Assembly (NCBI RefSeq): GCF_009659625.1
Contig: NZ_VOIW01000007.1
Location: 248,001-312,000 of the forward strand
Origin: Pseudomonas haemolytica
GTDB lineage: Bacteria; Pseudomonadota; Gammaproteobacteria; Pseudomonadales; Pseudomonadaceae
Reading direction: 5' to 3'
DNA: 64,000 bases
Shown here in pieces: positions 8,661-17,572 of this stretch. The translations under genes were made by a program, and so were the position numbers. The notes beneath the pieces were generated by a model, which saw nothing but the letters and a program-made list of their open reading frames with translations, had not been told where the DNA came from and made no database searches. How positions within the stretch are numbered: the first letter of the stretch is position 1; every line of letters begins with the position of its first letter.

Positions 8661-8876
8661 GAGTCGCGCTCCTCTATAAGGGAACATTCAATAAAGGTGG
8701 CTTCAGTGTTACGTCGGTCGGCTGAAACCATCTTTCCAAGGCACGCCAAAGTGGTGCAGGCGCGACGCTAAAAAGGCGCGGCAGTATAACCCGGCGCGGT
8801 GGCCGATACACCCGACTATGGTCAAACTCTGCCGGGCGTGATTCCCTGTGCGCAAACCTATTGATCGAGACCTCAT

Positions 8877-9809
8877 ATGCCTGAACTGCACGTCGGCGAA
8901 CGCCACTGGTCGGTCGCCACCGGCAGTAACCTGCTGGATGCCTTGAATCAGGCGGGTGTGGCCGTGCCCTACAGTTGTCGCGCTGGCAGTTGCCACGCGT
9001 GCCTGGTGCGGTGCCAGGGAGACGTTGACGACCAGCATCCCGAGGCCCTGAGCCCGACGCAACGCCAGGAGGGTTGGCGCCTGGCATGCCAGTGCCGGGT
9101 CAGCGGCGATCTCAAGGTCGAAGCGTTCGACCCACAGCGCGACGGTCTGGCGGCCCAAGTGGTCGGCGCCGATTGGCTGAACTCAACGGTGCTGCGCCTG
9201 CGACTGCAACCGGAGCGCGGCCTGCGATATCGGGCCGGGCAGCATCTGGTGGTGTGGGCGGGGCAGGTGGCGCGCCCCTATTCCCTGGCCAGCTTGCCCC
9301 AGGAGGACGCGTACCTGGAGTTTCATATCGACTGCCGTCAACCCGGTGAATTCAGCGATGCCGCTCGACACTTCAAGGTCGGTGAGCCTCTACGCCTGGG
9401 CGAGTTGCGTGGCGGGGCGCTGCAATATGACCCTGACTGGCAGTCGCGGCCGTTGTGGCTGCTGGCCTCCGGCACCGGCCTGGGCCCGTTGTGGGGCGTA
9501 TTGCGCGAGGCGTTGCGCCAGGATCATCAGGGGGCTATTCGGGTTATTCACCTGGCCCATGATGCCGATGCTCATTACCTGGCCGGACCCCTGGCGGCGC
9601 TTGCCGCGCTGCATGGGAACCTGACGGTGGAGCTATGGACGGCGGCGGAGTTGAACCAGGCATTAGCGCAACTGCGGCTGGTTTCGCGGCAAACGCTGGC
9701 CTTGCTCTGCGGGCACCCTGCCAGCGTCGAGGCCTTCTCCAAGCGCCTGTTCCTGGCGGGATTGCCGCGTAATCAAATGCTGGCCGATGTGTTCCTGCCC
9801 CGTGGTTGA
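8877..9809 (+). CDS. 2Fe-2S ferredoxin / FAD-NAD(P) reductase-like electron transfer protein
   Basis: A 310-residue protein made of an N-terminal plant-type 2Fe-2S domain (about 1-85; cysteines in YSCRAGSCHACLVRC and LACQC) followed by an FAD-binding domain (RPYSLAS at the flavin) and an NAD(P)-binding domain (LLASGTGLGPLWGVL). This is the architecture of CDP-6-deoxyglucoseen reductase and of oxygenase reductase components. No oxygenase partner is adjacent; the divergent neighbour is fumarase, an arrangement I remember from other pseudomonads. The physiological acceptor is unknown. Confidence 0.85.
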   Translation: MPELHVGERHWSVATGSNLLDALNQAGVAVPYSCRAGSCHACLVRCQGDVDDQHPEALSPTQRQEGWRLACQCRVSGDLKVEAFDPQRDGLAAQVVGADWLNSTVLRLRLQPERGLRYRAGQHLVVWAGQVARPYSLASLPQEDAYLEFHIDCRQPGEFSDAARHFKVGEPLRLGELRGGALQYDPDWQSRPLWLLASGTGLGPLWGVLREALRQDHQGAIRVIHLAHDADAHYLAGPLAALAALHGNLTVELWTAAELNQALAQLRLVSRQTLALLCGHPASVEAFSKRLFLAGLPRNQMLADVFLPRG

Positions 9810-9917
9810 GCGCTGACTGTCGAGCACAGGCTTTGCGGGTGTACGCGATTAGCTGTGGGAGGGGGCTTGCCCCCGATGAGGCCTGACGGTTCAACACCTA
9901 AACCGGCATTTGAAATG

Positions 9918-9958
9918 CAAAAAGCCCCGCCATTTTCATGACAGGGCTTTTGTTTTTT
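9918..9958. terminator. Bidirectional terminator between the reductase and pyruvate kinase genes
   Basis: AAAAGCCC and GGGCTTTT arms around a 15-base loop have A/T runs on both sides, so the hairpin can end the plus-strand reductase transcript and the convergent pyruvate kinase transcript. A single TGTGGGAGGGGGCTTGCCCCC half-repeat lies just before it (about 9854-9874). Confidence 0.8.
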
Positions 9959-9969
9959 CAGCGTGTCAC

Positions 9970-11421
9970 TCAGACCTGCGGGTCGCCCACATGCAGGATC
10001 TTCATGCCATTGGTGCCACCGGTGGTGTGGTAGCTGTCGCCCTTGGTCAGGATGACCCAGTCGCCTTTCTCTACAACGCCGCGTTTGACCAGTTCGTCGA
10101 TAGCCTTCTGGCTGACTTCGTTCGGTGCCAGCGAAGCCGGATCGAACGGAATGGTGTACACGCCGCGGAACAACGCCGCGCGGGCCTGGGCTTCGCGGTG
10201 AGGGGTAAACGCGTAGATAGGCACCGAAGAACGAATGCGCGACATGATCAACGGCGTGTAGCCACTTTCGGTCAAGGCGATGATCGCTTTGACGCCTGGG
10301 AAGTGGTTGGCGGTGTACATGGCGGCCAGGGCGATGCTCTGGTCGCAGCTTTCGAAGACCTTGCCGATACGGTGGCTGGAGGTCTTGCTGGTCGGGTGCT
10401 TTTCGGCGCCGACGCAGATGCGCGCCATGGCCTGCACGGCTTCCAGCGGGTACGGGCCAGCCGCACTTTCAGCCGAGAGCATCACGGCGTCGGTGTAGTC
10501 GAGCACGGCGTTGGCCACGTCGGACACTTCGGCACGGGTCGGCATCGGGTTCTGGATCATCGACTCCATCATCTGGGTCGCGACGATCACTGCCTTATTG
10601 TGGCGGCGTGCGTGCAGGATGATCTTCTTCTGGATGCCGATCAGCTCGGCGTCACCGATTTCCACGCCCAGGTCGCCACGGGCAACCATCACGGCGTCGG
10701 ACGCCTTGATCAGGCCGTCGAGGGTTTCATCGTCGGCCACGGCTTCGGCGCGTTCGATCTTCGCTACCAGCCAGGCAGTACCGCCGGCTTCGTCGCGCAG
10801 TTTACGGGCGTATTCCATGTCGGCGGCGTCGCGCGGGAAGGAGACGGCGAGGTAGTCGACTTCCATTTCGGCGGCGAGCTTGATATCGGCCTTGTCTTTT
10901 TCAGTCAGGGCCGGCGCCGTCAGGCCACCACCGCGACGGTTGATGCCTTTGTGGTCGGACAGCGGGCCGCCGATGATCACGGTGCAGTTCAGTTCGGTCG
11001 GTGTCGCGGTATCGACACGCATGACCACGCGACCGTCGTCCAGCAGCAGTTCGTCACCGACGCCGCAATCCTTGACCAGGTCCGGGTAGTCGATACCCAC
11101 GACGTCCTGGGTGCCTTCGGTCAGCGGGTGGCTGGTGGAGAAGGTGAATTTGTCACCGATCTTCAGCTCGATCCGCTTGTTGGTGAATTTGGCGATACGG
11201 ATTTTCGGGCCTTGCAGGTCACCCAACAGTGCGACGAAGCGGCCATGCTTGGCGGCGAGGTCACGCACCAGCTTGGCGCGAGCCTTGTGCTCGTCCGGGG
11301 TGCCGTGGGAGAAGTTCAGACGGGCAACGTCCAAACCAGCCAGAATCAGCTGTTCGAGGACTTCCGGCGAGTTGCTGGCCGGGCCAAGGGTGGCGACGAT
11401 TTTGGTGCGACGGACGGACAT
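9970..11421 (-). CDS. pykA: Pyruvate kinase
   Basis: A 483-residue pyruvate kinase converting phosphoenolpyruvate and ADP to pyruvate and ATP. It opens with MSVRRTKIVATLGPAS and contains the substrate-site stretches LNFSHGT and GDLQGPKIRI, the catalytic lysine motif AKIERAEAV, the metal-binding MVARGDLGVEIG and the C-terminal allosteric domain (IIALTESGYTPLIMSRIR). Length and sequence match the PykA-type enzyme rather than PykF. AGGAG precedes the ATG. The gene is monocistronic, ending at the terminator at 9918-9958. Confidence 0.95.
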   Translation of the reverse strand: MSVRRTKIVATLGPASNSPEVLEQLILAGLDVARLNFSHGTPDEHKARAKLVRDLAAKHGRFVALLGDLQGPKIRIAKFTNKRIELKIGDKFTFSTSHPLTEGTQDVVGIDYPDLVKDCGVGDELLLDDGRVVMRVDTATPTELNCTVIIGGPLSDHKGINRRGGGLTAPALTEKDKADIKLAAEMEVDYLAVSFPRDAADMEYARKLRDEAGGTAWLVAKIERAEAVADDETLDGLIKASDAVMVARGDLGVEIGDAELIGIQKKIILHARRHNKAVIVATQMMESMIQNPMPTRAEVSDVANAVLDYTDAVMLSAESAAGPYPLEAVQAMARICVGAEKHPTSKTSSHRIGKVFESCDQSIALAAMYTANHFPGVKAIIALTESGYTPLIMSRIRSSVPIYAFTPHREAQARAALFRGVYTIPFDPASLAPNEVSQKAIDELVKRGVVEKGDWVILTKGDSYHTTGGTNGMKILHVGDPQV

Positions 11422-11596
11422 GCACAGACTCCTGAGTTCAAGCGCTGGGGAAGGCTACTATGCTCTTTCGTTGTAGTCATTGTTCGTTTGCACTACTTAT
11501 CGACGATTGGCTTGTTTTTGCTGCGGCTGAATCGGTAAACACCCTTGAAGATTTTCGACCACGGGTCGATACACTGCACAAGACAGGAGAACCCCC

Positions 11597-11971
11597 ATGC
11601 GAATTTTGCTCGTTGCTGCCCTGGCCGTCAGTGTTGTCGGCTGCACCCGCTGGTCGATGGACCACCATTTGAACAACGCTTACCGTGCCTATGGGGTGGG
11701 TGATTGCGAGCGCGTCACCCTGGAGTTATCCCAGGTCGATCGTGAAAGCCGTACCCGTCGTTATGTGCAGCCGGAGGTTTCGATGTTGCGCGGCCAATGC
11801 CTGGAGCGCCAGAAACTGTTCGTCGATGCAGCACAAACCTATCAGTTCATCATCAGCCAATACCCATCCAGCGAATATGCCTACCGTGCTCGCGCCAGGC
11901 TCGATACCTTGCAGCAATTGGGGCATTTCCCGGCCGCAGTCGCAGCAAAACCCCGGCCTGCGTCTTTGTAA
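11597..11971 (+). CDS. Small tetratricopeptide-like lipoprotein
   Basis: A 124-residue predicted lipoprotein. The signal sequence MRILLVAALAVSVVGC ends in a lipobox with the lipidated cysteine at 16. The mature part has two helix-turn-helix units resembling TPR repeats (NNAYRAYGVGDCERV; LFVDAAQTYQFIISQYP with EYAYRARARLD), the style of outer-membrane assembly or cell-envelope accessory lipoproteins. AGGAG lies 6 bases before the ATG. Partner unknown. Confidence 0.8.
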   Translation: MRILLVAALAVSVVGCTRWSMDHHLNNAYRAYGVGDCERVTLELSQVDRESRTRRYVQPEVSMLRGQCLERQKLFVDAAQTYQFIISQYPSSEYAYRARARLDTLQQLGHFPAAVAAKPRPASL

Positions 11972-12193
11972 TGATATTTGTCACTCGATAGCTGGCCCGT
12001 CGCCAGTCTTGGGCTATTCTTTGAATGTTCGTTTGTACAAGTTTCTATTCGAACGGATGCAAGGCCCTGACTCGGCAGCTGTCTGGTGACAAGCGGTACC
12101 TGTCGTCACACCGAGACTCGGGGAGAGCGGGCCATTGCTCGTTCCGAATCACTGGCACGGCCAGGCTCTTGGCTATTGGATGGCGACTTCACC

Positions 12194-12553
12194 ATGTTTA
12201 CCCAGCGACGGATCGAAAGGCATCAACTGCCTTATTTTTTGCAGGTGTTTAATCGTGTCACCGACAAGCCGATTGGGTTTCTGGGCAATGTCTCAGAAAC
12301 TGGGCTGATGCTGATCAGCCAGTTACCCATGATGATCGATGTGGATTTCGAGCTGTGCTTGAAAATTCCAGTGGCGAAAGGCGAATTCCAGGCGATTGAC
12401 CTGACGGCGACCTGCTTGTGGAGCCGTGAAGATGTCAACCCACAGCATTACGATTCCGGGTTTGCCGTGCATCAGGCACCCGAAGAGTACGGGCAACTGA
12501 TTAACGCGCTGGTGCAGTACTTCAGCTTTGATCCTTTACAGGCCTCTGTCTGA
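12194..12553 (+). CDS. PilZ-domain c-di-GMP-binding protein
   Basis: A stand-alone PilZ protein of 119 residues from the ATG at 12194. The two c-di-GMP contact motifs are intact: RxxxR at R5-R9 (RRIER) and N32-G37 (NVSETG, of the D/NxSxxG form). The rest, ending with CLWSREDVNPQHYDSGF, fits the beta-barrel core. The frame is open from 12086, but the homologous start MFTQRRIERHQLPYF is far more likely. It may be an adaptor in motility or surface behaviour; no diguanylate cyclase is nearby. Confidence 0.85.
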   Translation: MFTQRRIERHQLPYFLQVFNRVTDKPIGFLGNVSETGLMLISQLPMMIDVDFELCLKIPVAKGEFQAIDLTATCLWSREDVNPQHYDSGFAVHQAPEEYGQLINALVQYFSFDPLQASV

Positions 12554-12563
12554 GTGCATGCAT

Positions 12564-13895
12564 TCAGAGCGCACCGGCTTTTTTCCATCCCAGGTAGCGC
12601 GTCACCAGTGTGGCGCCCAGGTCCGACGGCAACGTATCGAGCACTGAGAGCCCATGGGCGGTCAAACGATCATGGAGCTGATTACGGGTGTTGAGATAAT
12701 CGATGGCGCCACTATAGGCCAGTGCCTCGGGCAAGGTCTGCACGGGAGCTTGGCGTAACCGGTCAAGGACTTCCTCCCGCAGGCTTGCCACGAGTACCCG
12801 GTGTTGCCGACCGATACGTTTGACGGCAGTCATCAGCGCTTCATCATCTTCATCCCGCAAGTTGGTGACGATGATCACCAGTGCCCGGCGTTTTTGTCGT
12901 GCCAGCAACTGGTCGGCGGCAGCCTGGTAGTCGGCAGTTTTTCGAGTGGTATTCAGGTCGTAGACCGCATTGAGCAAGAAGTTCAACTGGCCAGTGCCCT
13001 TGACCGGCTTCAGGTAGCGCGGTGTGTCGCTGGCGAACGTGCACAGCCCTACGGCATCGCCCTGGCGCAACGCGACATAGCTCAACAGCAGGCAGGCATT
13101 GAGGGCATGGTCGAAATGGGACAGCTCATCATCCTGGCTGCGCATGCGCTGGCCGCAATCGAGCATGAACACGATCTGCTGGTCGCGTTCATCCTGGTAT
13201 TCCCGGGCAATGGGTGTGCGTTGCCGGGCGGTGGCCTTCCAGTCGATCTGGCGCAGGCTGTCACCTTCACGAAACTCGCGCAGTTGATGAAACTCCAGGC
13301 CTAATCCCCGGCGCTGATGTTGGCGCACGCCCAGTTGGCTCAGCCAGTTATCCACACCCAGCAACTGCGCGCCGTATAAGCGGGCGAAATCCGGGTAAAC
13401 GCGGGTGGCATCATGGGTTTCAACCCATCGTCGCGCCGACCACAGGCCCAATGGGCTGGGCAACAGCAGTTCGCAGTGACTGAAGCTGAAATGCCCGCGT
13501 CGCAAGGGACGAACGCGATAGCCCAGCTCCCCGCGTTCGCCGGGGCGTAGTTGGATGGCATGGGGCAGGTTATCCACACTCAGGCCATCGGGCACGTGAT
13601 CGAACACCAGCAGGGTCAGTGGCTGTGGGTAGTTGTGCTCCAGCGACAGGCGGACTTCTTCCCAACGCCCCAGCGCCAGGCTGCCGGGCAGTTTCCTGTG
13701 TACCCGCACCGAGGGCCTGCGGCGCAAGCGTGCGGCATCCAGCATCGCCAATAGCAGCAGGGCCAGAAGCAGGCCCCAGGCCACTGAATGCAAGGTTTCC
13801 GGCACTTTGACCTGCAACGCCACCGAGGCGCCCAACAGGGTATTCAGGCCCAGCAGTAGACCCAGCCAGATCAGGAGCAAACGGGTCGGCTTCAT
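12564..13895 (-). CDS. DUF58 domain membrane protein of the MoxR operon
   Basis: A 443-residue protein with two N-terminal membrane segments (LLLIWLGLLLGLNTLL; VAWGLLLALLLLAMLDAA) and the DUF58 region with the signature GLGLEFHQLREFREGDSLR followed by IDWKATAR, and a von Willebrand-A-like segment (QQIVFMLDCGQRM). DUF58 proteins are routinely paired with MoxR ATPases and are proposed to act in protein maturation or envelope stress. It is the last gene of the six-gene operon; the ATG at 13895 lies 7 bases before the MoxR stop. Confidence 0.85.
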   Translation of the reverse strand: MKPTRLLLIWLGLLLGLNTLLGASVALQVKVPETLHSVAWGLLLALLLLAMLDAARLRRRPSVRVHRKLPGSLALGRWEEVRLSLEHNYPQPLTLLVFDHVPDGLSVDNLPHAIQLRPGERGELGYRVRPLRRGHFSFSHCELLLPSPLGLWSARRWVETHDATRVYPDFARLYGAQLLGVDNWLSQLGVRQHQRRGLGLEFHQLREFREGDSLRQIDWKATARQRTPIAREYQDERDQQIVFMLDCGQRMRSQDDELSHFDHALNACLLLSYVALRQGDAVGLCTFASDTPRYLKPVKGTGQLNFLLNAVYDLNTTRKTADYQAAADQLLARQKRRALVIIVTNLRDEDDEALMTAVKRIGRQHRVLVASLREEVLDRLRQAPVQTLPEALAYSGAIDYLNTRNQLHDRLTAHGLSVLDTLPSDLGATLVTRYLGWKKAGAL

Positions 13896-13902
13896 GGCGG
13901 GG

Positions 13903-14898
13903 TCATTGCCTTGGGGCCGCAATCTGGTCGAGTAACTGCTTGAGCACCTGGTCGACTTCCAAGCCGTCGATGTCCAGTTCCGGCGCGATGCGTACCCGGT
14001 GACGCAGCACTGCCAGGGCGCAGCCCTTGATGTCATCTGGCGTCACGAACTCTGCGCCACGCAACAGCGCGCGGGCACGGGCGCCACGTACCAGGGCGAT
14101 GGAGGCACGTGGACCGGCACCGATGGTCAGCCCTGGCCAACTGCGGGTGGCTCGCGCCAGGCGCACGGCATAGTCGAGGACCTGTTCATCCAGGGGCAGC
14201 TCACTGGCAATTTTCTGCATCAGTACCACGTCCTCGGCTTGCAGTACGGTGCGTAACGGCTGTACATCCAGCATGTCAGCCCTGGACGAGCGCGTCACTT
14301 CGCGCACCATGTCCAGTTCCTGCTGGGCGTCGGGGTAGTCCATGCGGACCTTGAGCATGAACCGGTCCAACTCGGCCTCGGGCAATGGGTAGGTACCTTC
14401 CTGCTCGATGGGGTTCTGGGTTGCGAGCACCATGAATGGCTGGCCGATGGGCAGTGCCTCGCCTTCAAGGGTGACCTGGCGCTCCTGCATGGCTTCGAGC
14501 AGGGCCGCCTGGGTCTTGGCGGGGGCGCGGTTGATTTCGTCAGCCAGCAACAGGTGAGTAAACAGCGGCCCCTTGCGCAGTTTGAACTGCTCGGTATGCA
14601 GGTCGTACACGGCGTGGCCGGTCACATCGCTGGGCATCAGGTCCGGGGTGAACTGGATACGTGCGAAATCACCGCCAAAGCACCGCGCCAGGGCACGTAC
14701 CAGCAAGGTTTTGCCAAGGCCAGGTACGCCTTCGAGCAGCACATGGCCGCCTGCGATCAAGGCGGTAAGCACGTCGTCAATCACCTGGTCCTGGCCAATC
14801 ACTGCCTTGCGCAATTCCACACGCAGGGCCTGGGCCTGCTGGCTGGCATGTCGAAGGTTCTCGGTGGTCAGGGTGGTGGCCATTGGAGAGTCGCTCAT
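13903..14898 (-). CDS. MoxR-family AAA+ ATPase
   Basis: A 331-residue MoxR ATPase. Walker A is GVPGLGKT, Walker B LLADEINRAP with sensor 1 in VLATQNPIEQEGTYPLPEA, and the C-terminal lid contains RASIALVRGARARALL. MoxR proteins act as chaperone-like ATPases that insert cofactors or mature partner complexes, normally together with DUF58/VWA proteins as here. The ATG at 14898 overlaps the preceding stop by four bases, so translation is coupled; a longer frame to 15036 is within that gene. Confidence 0.92.
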   Translation of the reverse strand: MSDSPMATTLTTENLRHASQQAQALRVELRKAVIGQDQVIDDVLTALIAGGHVLLEGVPGLGKTLLVRALARCFGGDFARIQFTPDLMPSDVTGHAVYDLHTEQFKLRKGPLFTHLLLADEINRAPAKTQAALLEAMQERQVTLEGEALPIGQPFMVLATQNPIEQEGTYPLPEAELDRFMLKVRMDYPDAQQELDMVREVTRSSRADMLDVQPLRTVLQAEDVVLMQKIASELPLDEQVLDYAVRLARATRSWPGLTIGAGPRASIALVRGARARALLRGAEFVTPDDIKGCALAVLRHRVRIAPELDIDGLEVDQVLKQLLDQIAAPRQ

Positions 14899-16052
14899 AA
14901 GGCATTCCTGAGGGTTTGCAGGCACGCCACCTGTCGGCTGAAGTCGGCGCTGGAGAGCCGTTTCAGTGGAGGTGGGCCGAGCGCCTGGCTGATGATATGA
15001 GGGGGTTGTCGCGTCAGGTGTTCCAGCACCTGCCATTGTCCTGCCGTGTCGAGGTGTTCAAAGCCTGGATGGCGGCGCCGGGCTGCACGCAGGATGTCGT
15101 GCTGCAAGGCTTGCAACAAGGTGCCCTGGCCGCTGCGGCGCAGCAGGAAATCGGCGCTGGCCTTCAAGTGTTCCTGTAGCTGTCGGCGCGCCTTGGGAGC
15201 CGGTGCCTGTATCGGCCCTTGGCGCATGCCGGCCTGCCACAGTGCCAGGGCAACCAGTGCCGCGAGTGCGACGATGGCTTGGGGGAAATAACGCATCAAC
15301 AGGGTAAACAGATCGTCCACGTCGCTGTTGAACAGCAAGGTTACGTCGGTGCCCTGGTTCAGGTACCACAGCAACCAGGCGTTATCGTGTTTGCCGATGC
15401 CTGGGGTTTTCCACAGGTCGCTATCGGTGATCACCGTGACGCGGCCTTGCCCCAGGTCCAGTTGCATCAGGTGGCTGGACTGGGCGCTGTTGGCTGAAAA
15501 CTGCGCCAGGTGCTTGGGGTCGGTGAGGTTGAAATCGGTGTCGAAACTGAAATACGCCGGTGCGGTTTCGTTGTCGACGTAGAGTTTGGTCAGGTCTGGC
15601 GCTGGCTTTTTACGAGGTGGCGCCGGTTCGTCGAAGCTTTCGCTCAAGGCTTGGTGGATATCAAGGCGATCAAGCAGCAGGTCACCGCTTTTGCCCGCTT
15701 CTTCGTCCCACAATGCCTCGGCGACCAGCAGCAGGTGCCCTCCGGCTTTGGCCCACTCCAGCAGTTGCTCGACCTGGCGTGGGGACATGTTGCTGCGTTC
15801 CCCCAGCAGCAACAGGCTACGGCCCTTGGAAGGCAGGTCGACGAGGCGTTCAAGACCGTTGGCATGCTGCACTGCCAGGCCTTGCTGGCGCAGGAAATGC
15901 TCGGCAGCCAGATAGGGGTTGGCCCGAGCATCCGGCGATGGCCCGCGATCCACCACTTCGTCATAGGGAACTGCCTTGTGCCAGGCATACAAGCCGCCCA
16001 CGCCCAGCAGGCAAGCCAGTAACAGCGCCCCCCACAATAACGGTCGCTTCAT
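14895..16052 (-). CDS. DUF4350 domain membrane protein
   Basis: A 385-residue protein with an N-terminal membrane anchor (LLWGALLLACLLGVGGLYAW), a DUF4350 region similar to GATase-like folds (LLLLGERSNMSPRQVEQLLEWAKAGG, then LLLVAEALWDEEAG) and a second membrane segment (AIVALAALVALALWQAG) before a cytoplasmic tail. It overlaps both neighbours by four bases. The role is unknown beyond membership of the MoxR operon. Confidence 0.82.
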   Translation of the reverse strand: MKRPLLWGALLLACLLGVGGLYAWHKAVPYDEVVDRGPSPDARANPYLAAEHFLRQQGLAVQHANGLERLVDLPSKGRSLLLLGERSNMSPRQVEQLLEWAKAGGHLLLVAEALWDEEAGKSGDLLLDRLDIHQALSESFDEPAPPRKKPAPDLTKLYVDNETAPAYFSFDTDFNLTDPKHLAQFSANSAQSSHLMQLDLGQGRVTVITDSDLWKTPGIGKHDNAWLLWYLNQGTDVTLLFNSDVDDLFTLLMRYFPQAIVALAALVALALWQAGMRQGPIQAPAPKARRQLQEHLKASADFLLRRSGQGTLLQALQHDILRAARRRHPGFEHLDTAGQWQVLEHLTRQPPHIISQALGPPPLKRLSSADFSRQVACLQTLRNAL

Positions 16053-17572
16053 TGGCTCGCTCCGTTACTGAACAGAGCACGCCAATCGCTGCACAACTTT
16101 CGTTGGGCGCAGGCAGGTGGCAGGCGGTGACCATAGGCTAGGTTTTGCCAGTGGCGTGTCAGCTCGTCGCTGAACGCCAGCAACTGTGCTTGCTGTAAAT
16201 GTTGAACGAGCTCCAGTACCTGGCCTTCGGTATCGGCTTTTTTCAGCGGTAGGTTGAACTCATGCAACAAACGGCTGAGCAGGCCGCGGTACAGCAGGCC
16301 GAGAGCTTCCCGTGGCTGGGTGGGCCATAGCTGTTCGGCGGTGCTGGCGATGTCTTCGGGCAATGTCTCGACGCCGAGCTCCAGCCCGAACAACTGCGCG
16401 GGAGTGGGTGTTTTGGCTGGAGGGCGAGGGCGCCGGCTGACAAACGTGCGTAACCATTCACGGTAGCGCCACACCACGAGCGCAAGCCCGCCAATCAGCA
16501 GGCCCCATAGCAGTATTTCCAGGGTTTTAGCGACGTTTTTGAAATTGTTGCTATTGAGGTTATCGAGTAATACCTGGATCCAGCCGGGTAATTTACCGTC
16601 GCCCTGGGCCTCGTTTTTACCCGGCGCCTTCTCTTCGCCAAACCGATAACGAGTGACGGTTTCCGGGTTCTTGAAGGGCGGCTTTTCCAGGAGTGCCTTG
16701 ATGGATTGGCTGGCGGCCTGGGTGCTGAGTGGCTTATGGCTCGTCGTTTCATCTGCCATGACGGATGGGCTGAGCGGTAGCAGTGTCAGGCCGACGACCA
16801 GTAACAACAGCGGTGCAACACCGCTCAGGCGCTGGCGCAAGCGACGGAAGATCAGCTCCAGGTCCCAGGCCTCCAGGACCGTGCGACGGTTGAGGTAAAG
16901 GCTGAAACCACAGGCTACGTAGATGGGTTCCCAAAACACCAGCACCAATGCGTAGAAAGCATTGCTCAGGTGCTCCAGCCATAGCACATCCGAGCCCGTT
17001 GCCAATACTACCCGTTGCCAATCCCAGTCCAGTTCAACTTGTTGCGGGATGAATAGATAGAACAGGGCCATGCAGCCGAACCACAGGCCGATTTCCAGGT
17101 GTACGCCGATAGTCGTCAGCCAGCGTGCTGCACCAGCGTTACGTTGCTGCAATATCCCCAGTCGCTGTTGACGTGCATGACCATCGAGGCCTTCAAGTTG
17201 GCTTACCGGCAAGGTAAAGCTGCGGCTCATGCTCAGTCGCCGCCAGGTCAGGCTGGCGAACAGTTGGCCCTTGAGCAGGCGCGGCCAGTGGCGAACGGCG
17301 TGCCTGAGGCTGGGTGTTTCGCCAAACAGGGCCTTGGACAGAATGTACAGCGGCAAGCGGTCGAAGGCCGGCTTGAGCCACCAGAACAAAAACATGGCTA
17401 ACGACGGGTAATCCCACAGCAGCAGGGTAAGTAAGATAAACACCGGCAGGCTCACGATCGCCCAACTGCCCATCAGCAAGAGGCGATGTTCCCTGGCCAT
17501 CAGCACACCCAGGTCCATGGCTTCCCAGGCGGTACGCGGGCGAATCACCACGCTGGAATCAGTCAGGCGCAT
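16049..17572 (-). CDS. DUF4129 multi-pass membrane protein
   Basis: A 507-residue integral membrane protein. Several membrane segments occupy the first about 260 residues (for example WAIVSLPVFILLTLLLWDY and a later LLLLVVGLTLLPLSP), then a hydrophilic linker, another membrane segment (LEILLWGLLIGGLALVVW) and the C-terminal DUF4129 domain (RGLLSRLLHEFNL). The ATG at 17572 overlaps the SpoIIM-like gene by 14 bases. It is a usual companion of MoxR/DUF58 genes in gammaproteobacteria; the molecular role is unknown. Confidence 0.8.
   Translation of the reverse strand: MRLTDSSVVIRPRTAWEAMDLGVLMAREHRLLLMGSWAIVSLPVFILLTLLLWDYPSLAMFLFWWLKPAFDRLPLYILSKALFGETPSLRHAVRHWPRLLKGQLFASLTWRRLSMSRSFTLPVSQLEGLDGHARQQRLGILQQRNAGAARWLTTIGVHLEIGLWFGCMALFYLFIPQQVELDWDWQRVVLATGSDVLWLEHLSNAFYALVLVFWEPIYVACGFSLYLNRRTVLEAWDLELIFRRLRQRLSGVAPLLLLVVGLTLLPLSPSVMADETTSHKPLSTQAASQSIKALLEKPPFKNPETVTRYRFGEEKAPGKNEAQGDGKLPGWIQVLLDNLNSNNFKNVAKTLEILLWGLLIGGLALVVWRYREWLRTFVSRRPRPPAKTPTPAQLFGLELGVETLPEDIASTAEQLWPTQPREALGLLYRGLLSRLLHEFNLPLKKADTEGQVLELVQHLQQAQLLAFSDELTRHWQNLAYGHRLPPACAQRKLCSDWRALFSNGASQ

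Noticed and set aside
6852..8771. 639-codon frame on the plus strand across the fumarase gene
   Set aside because: Antisense shadow of fumA, His- and Arg-rich, with no domain and no plausible start.
9910..11538. 542-codon plus-strand frame across pyruvate kinase
   Set aside because: Shadow of pykA; the real gene has all catalytic motifs on the other strand.
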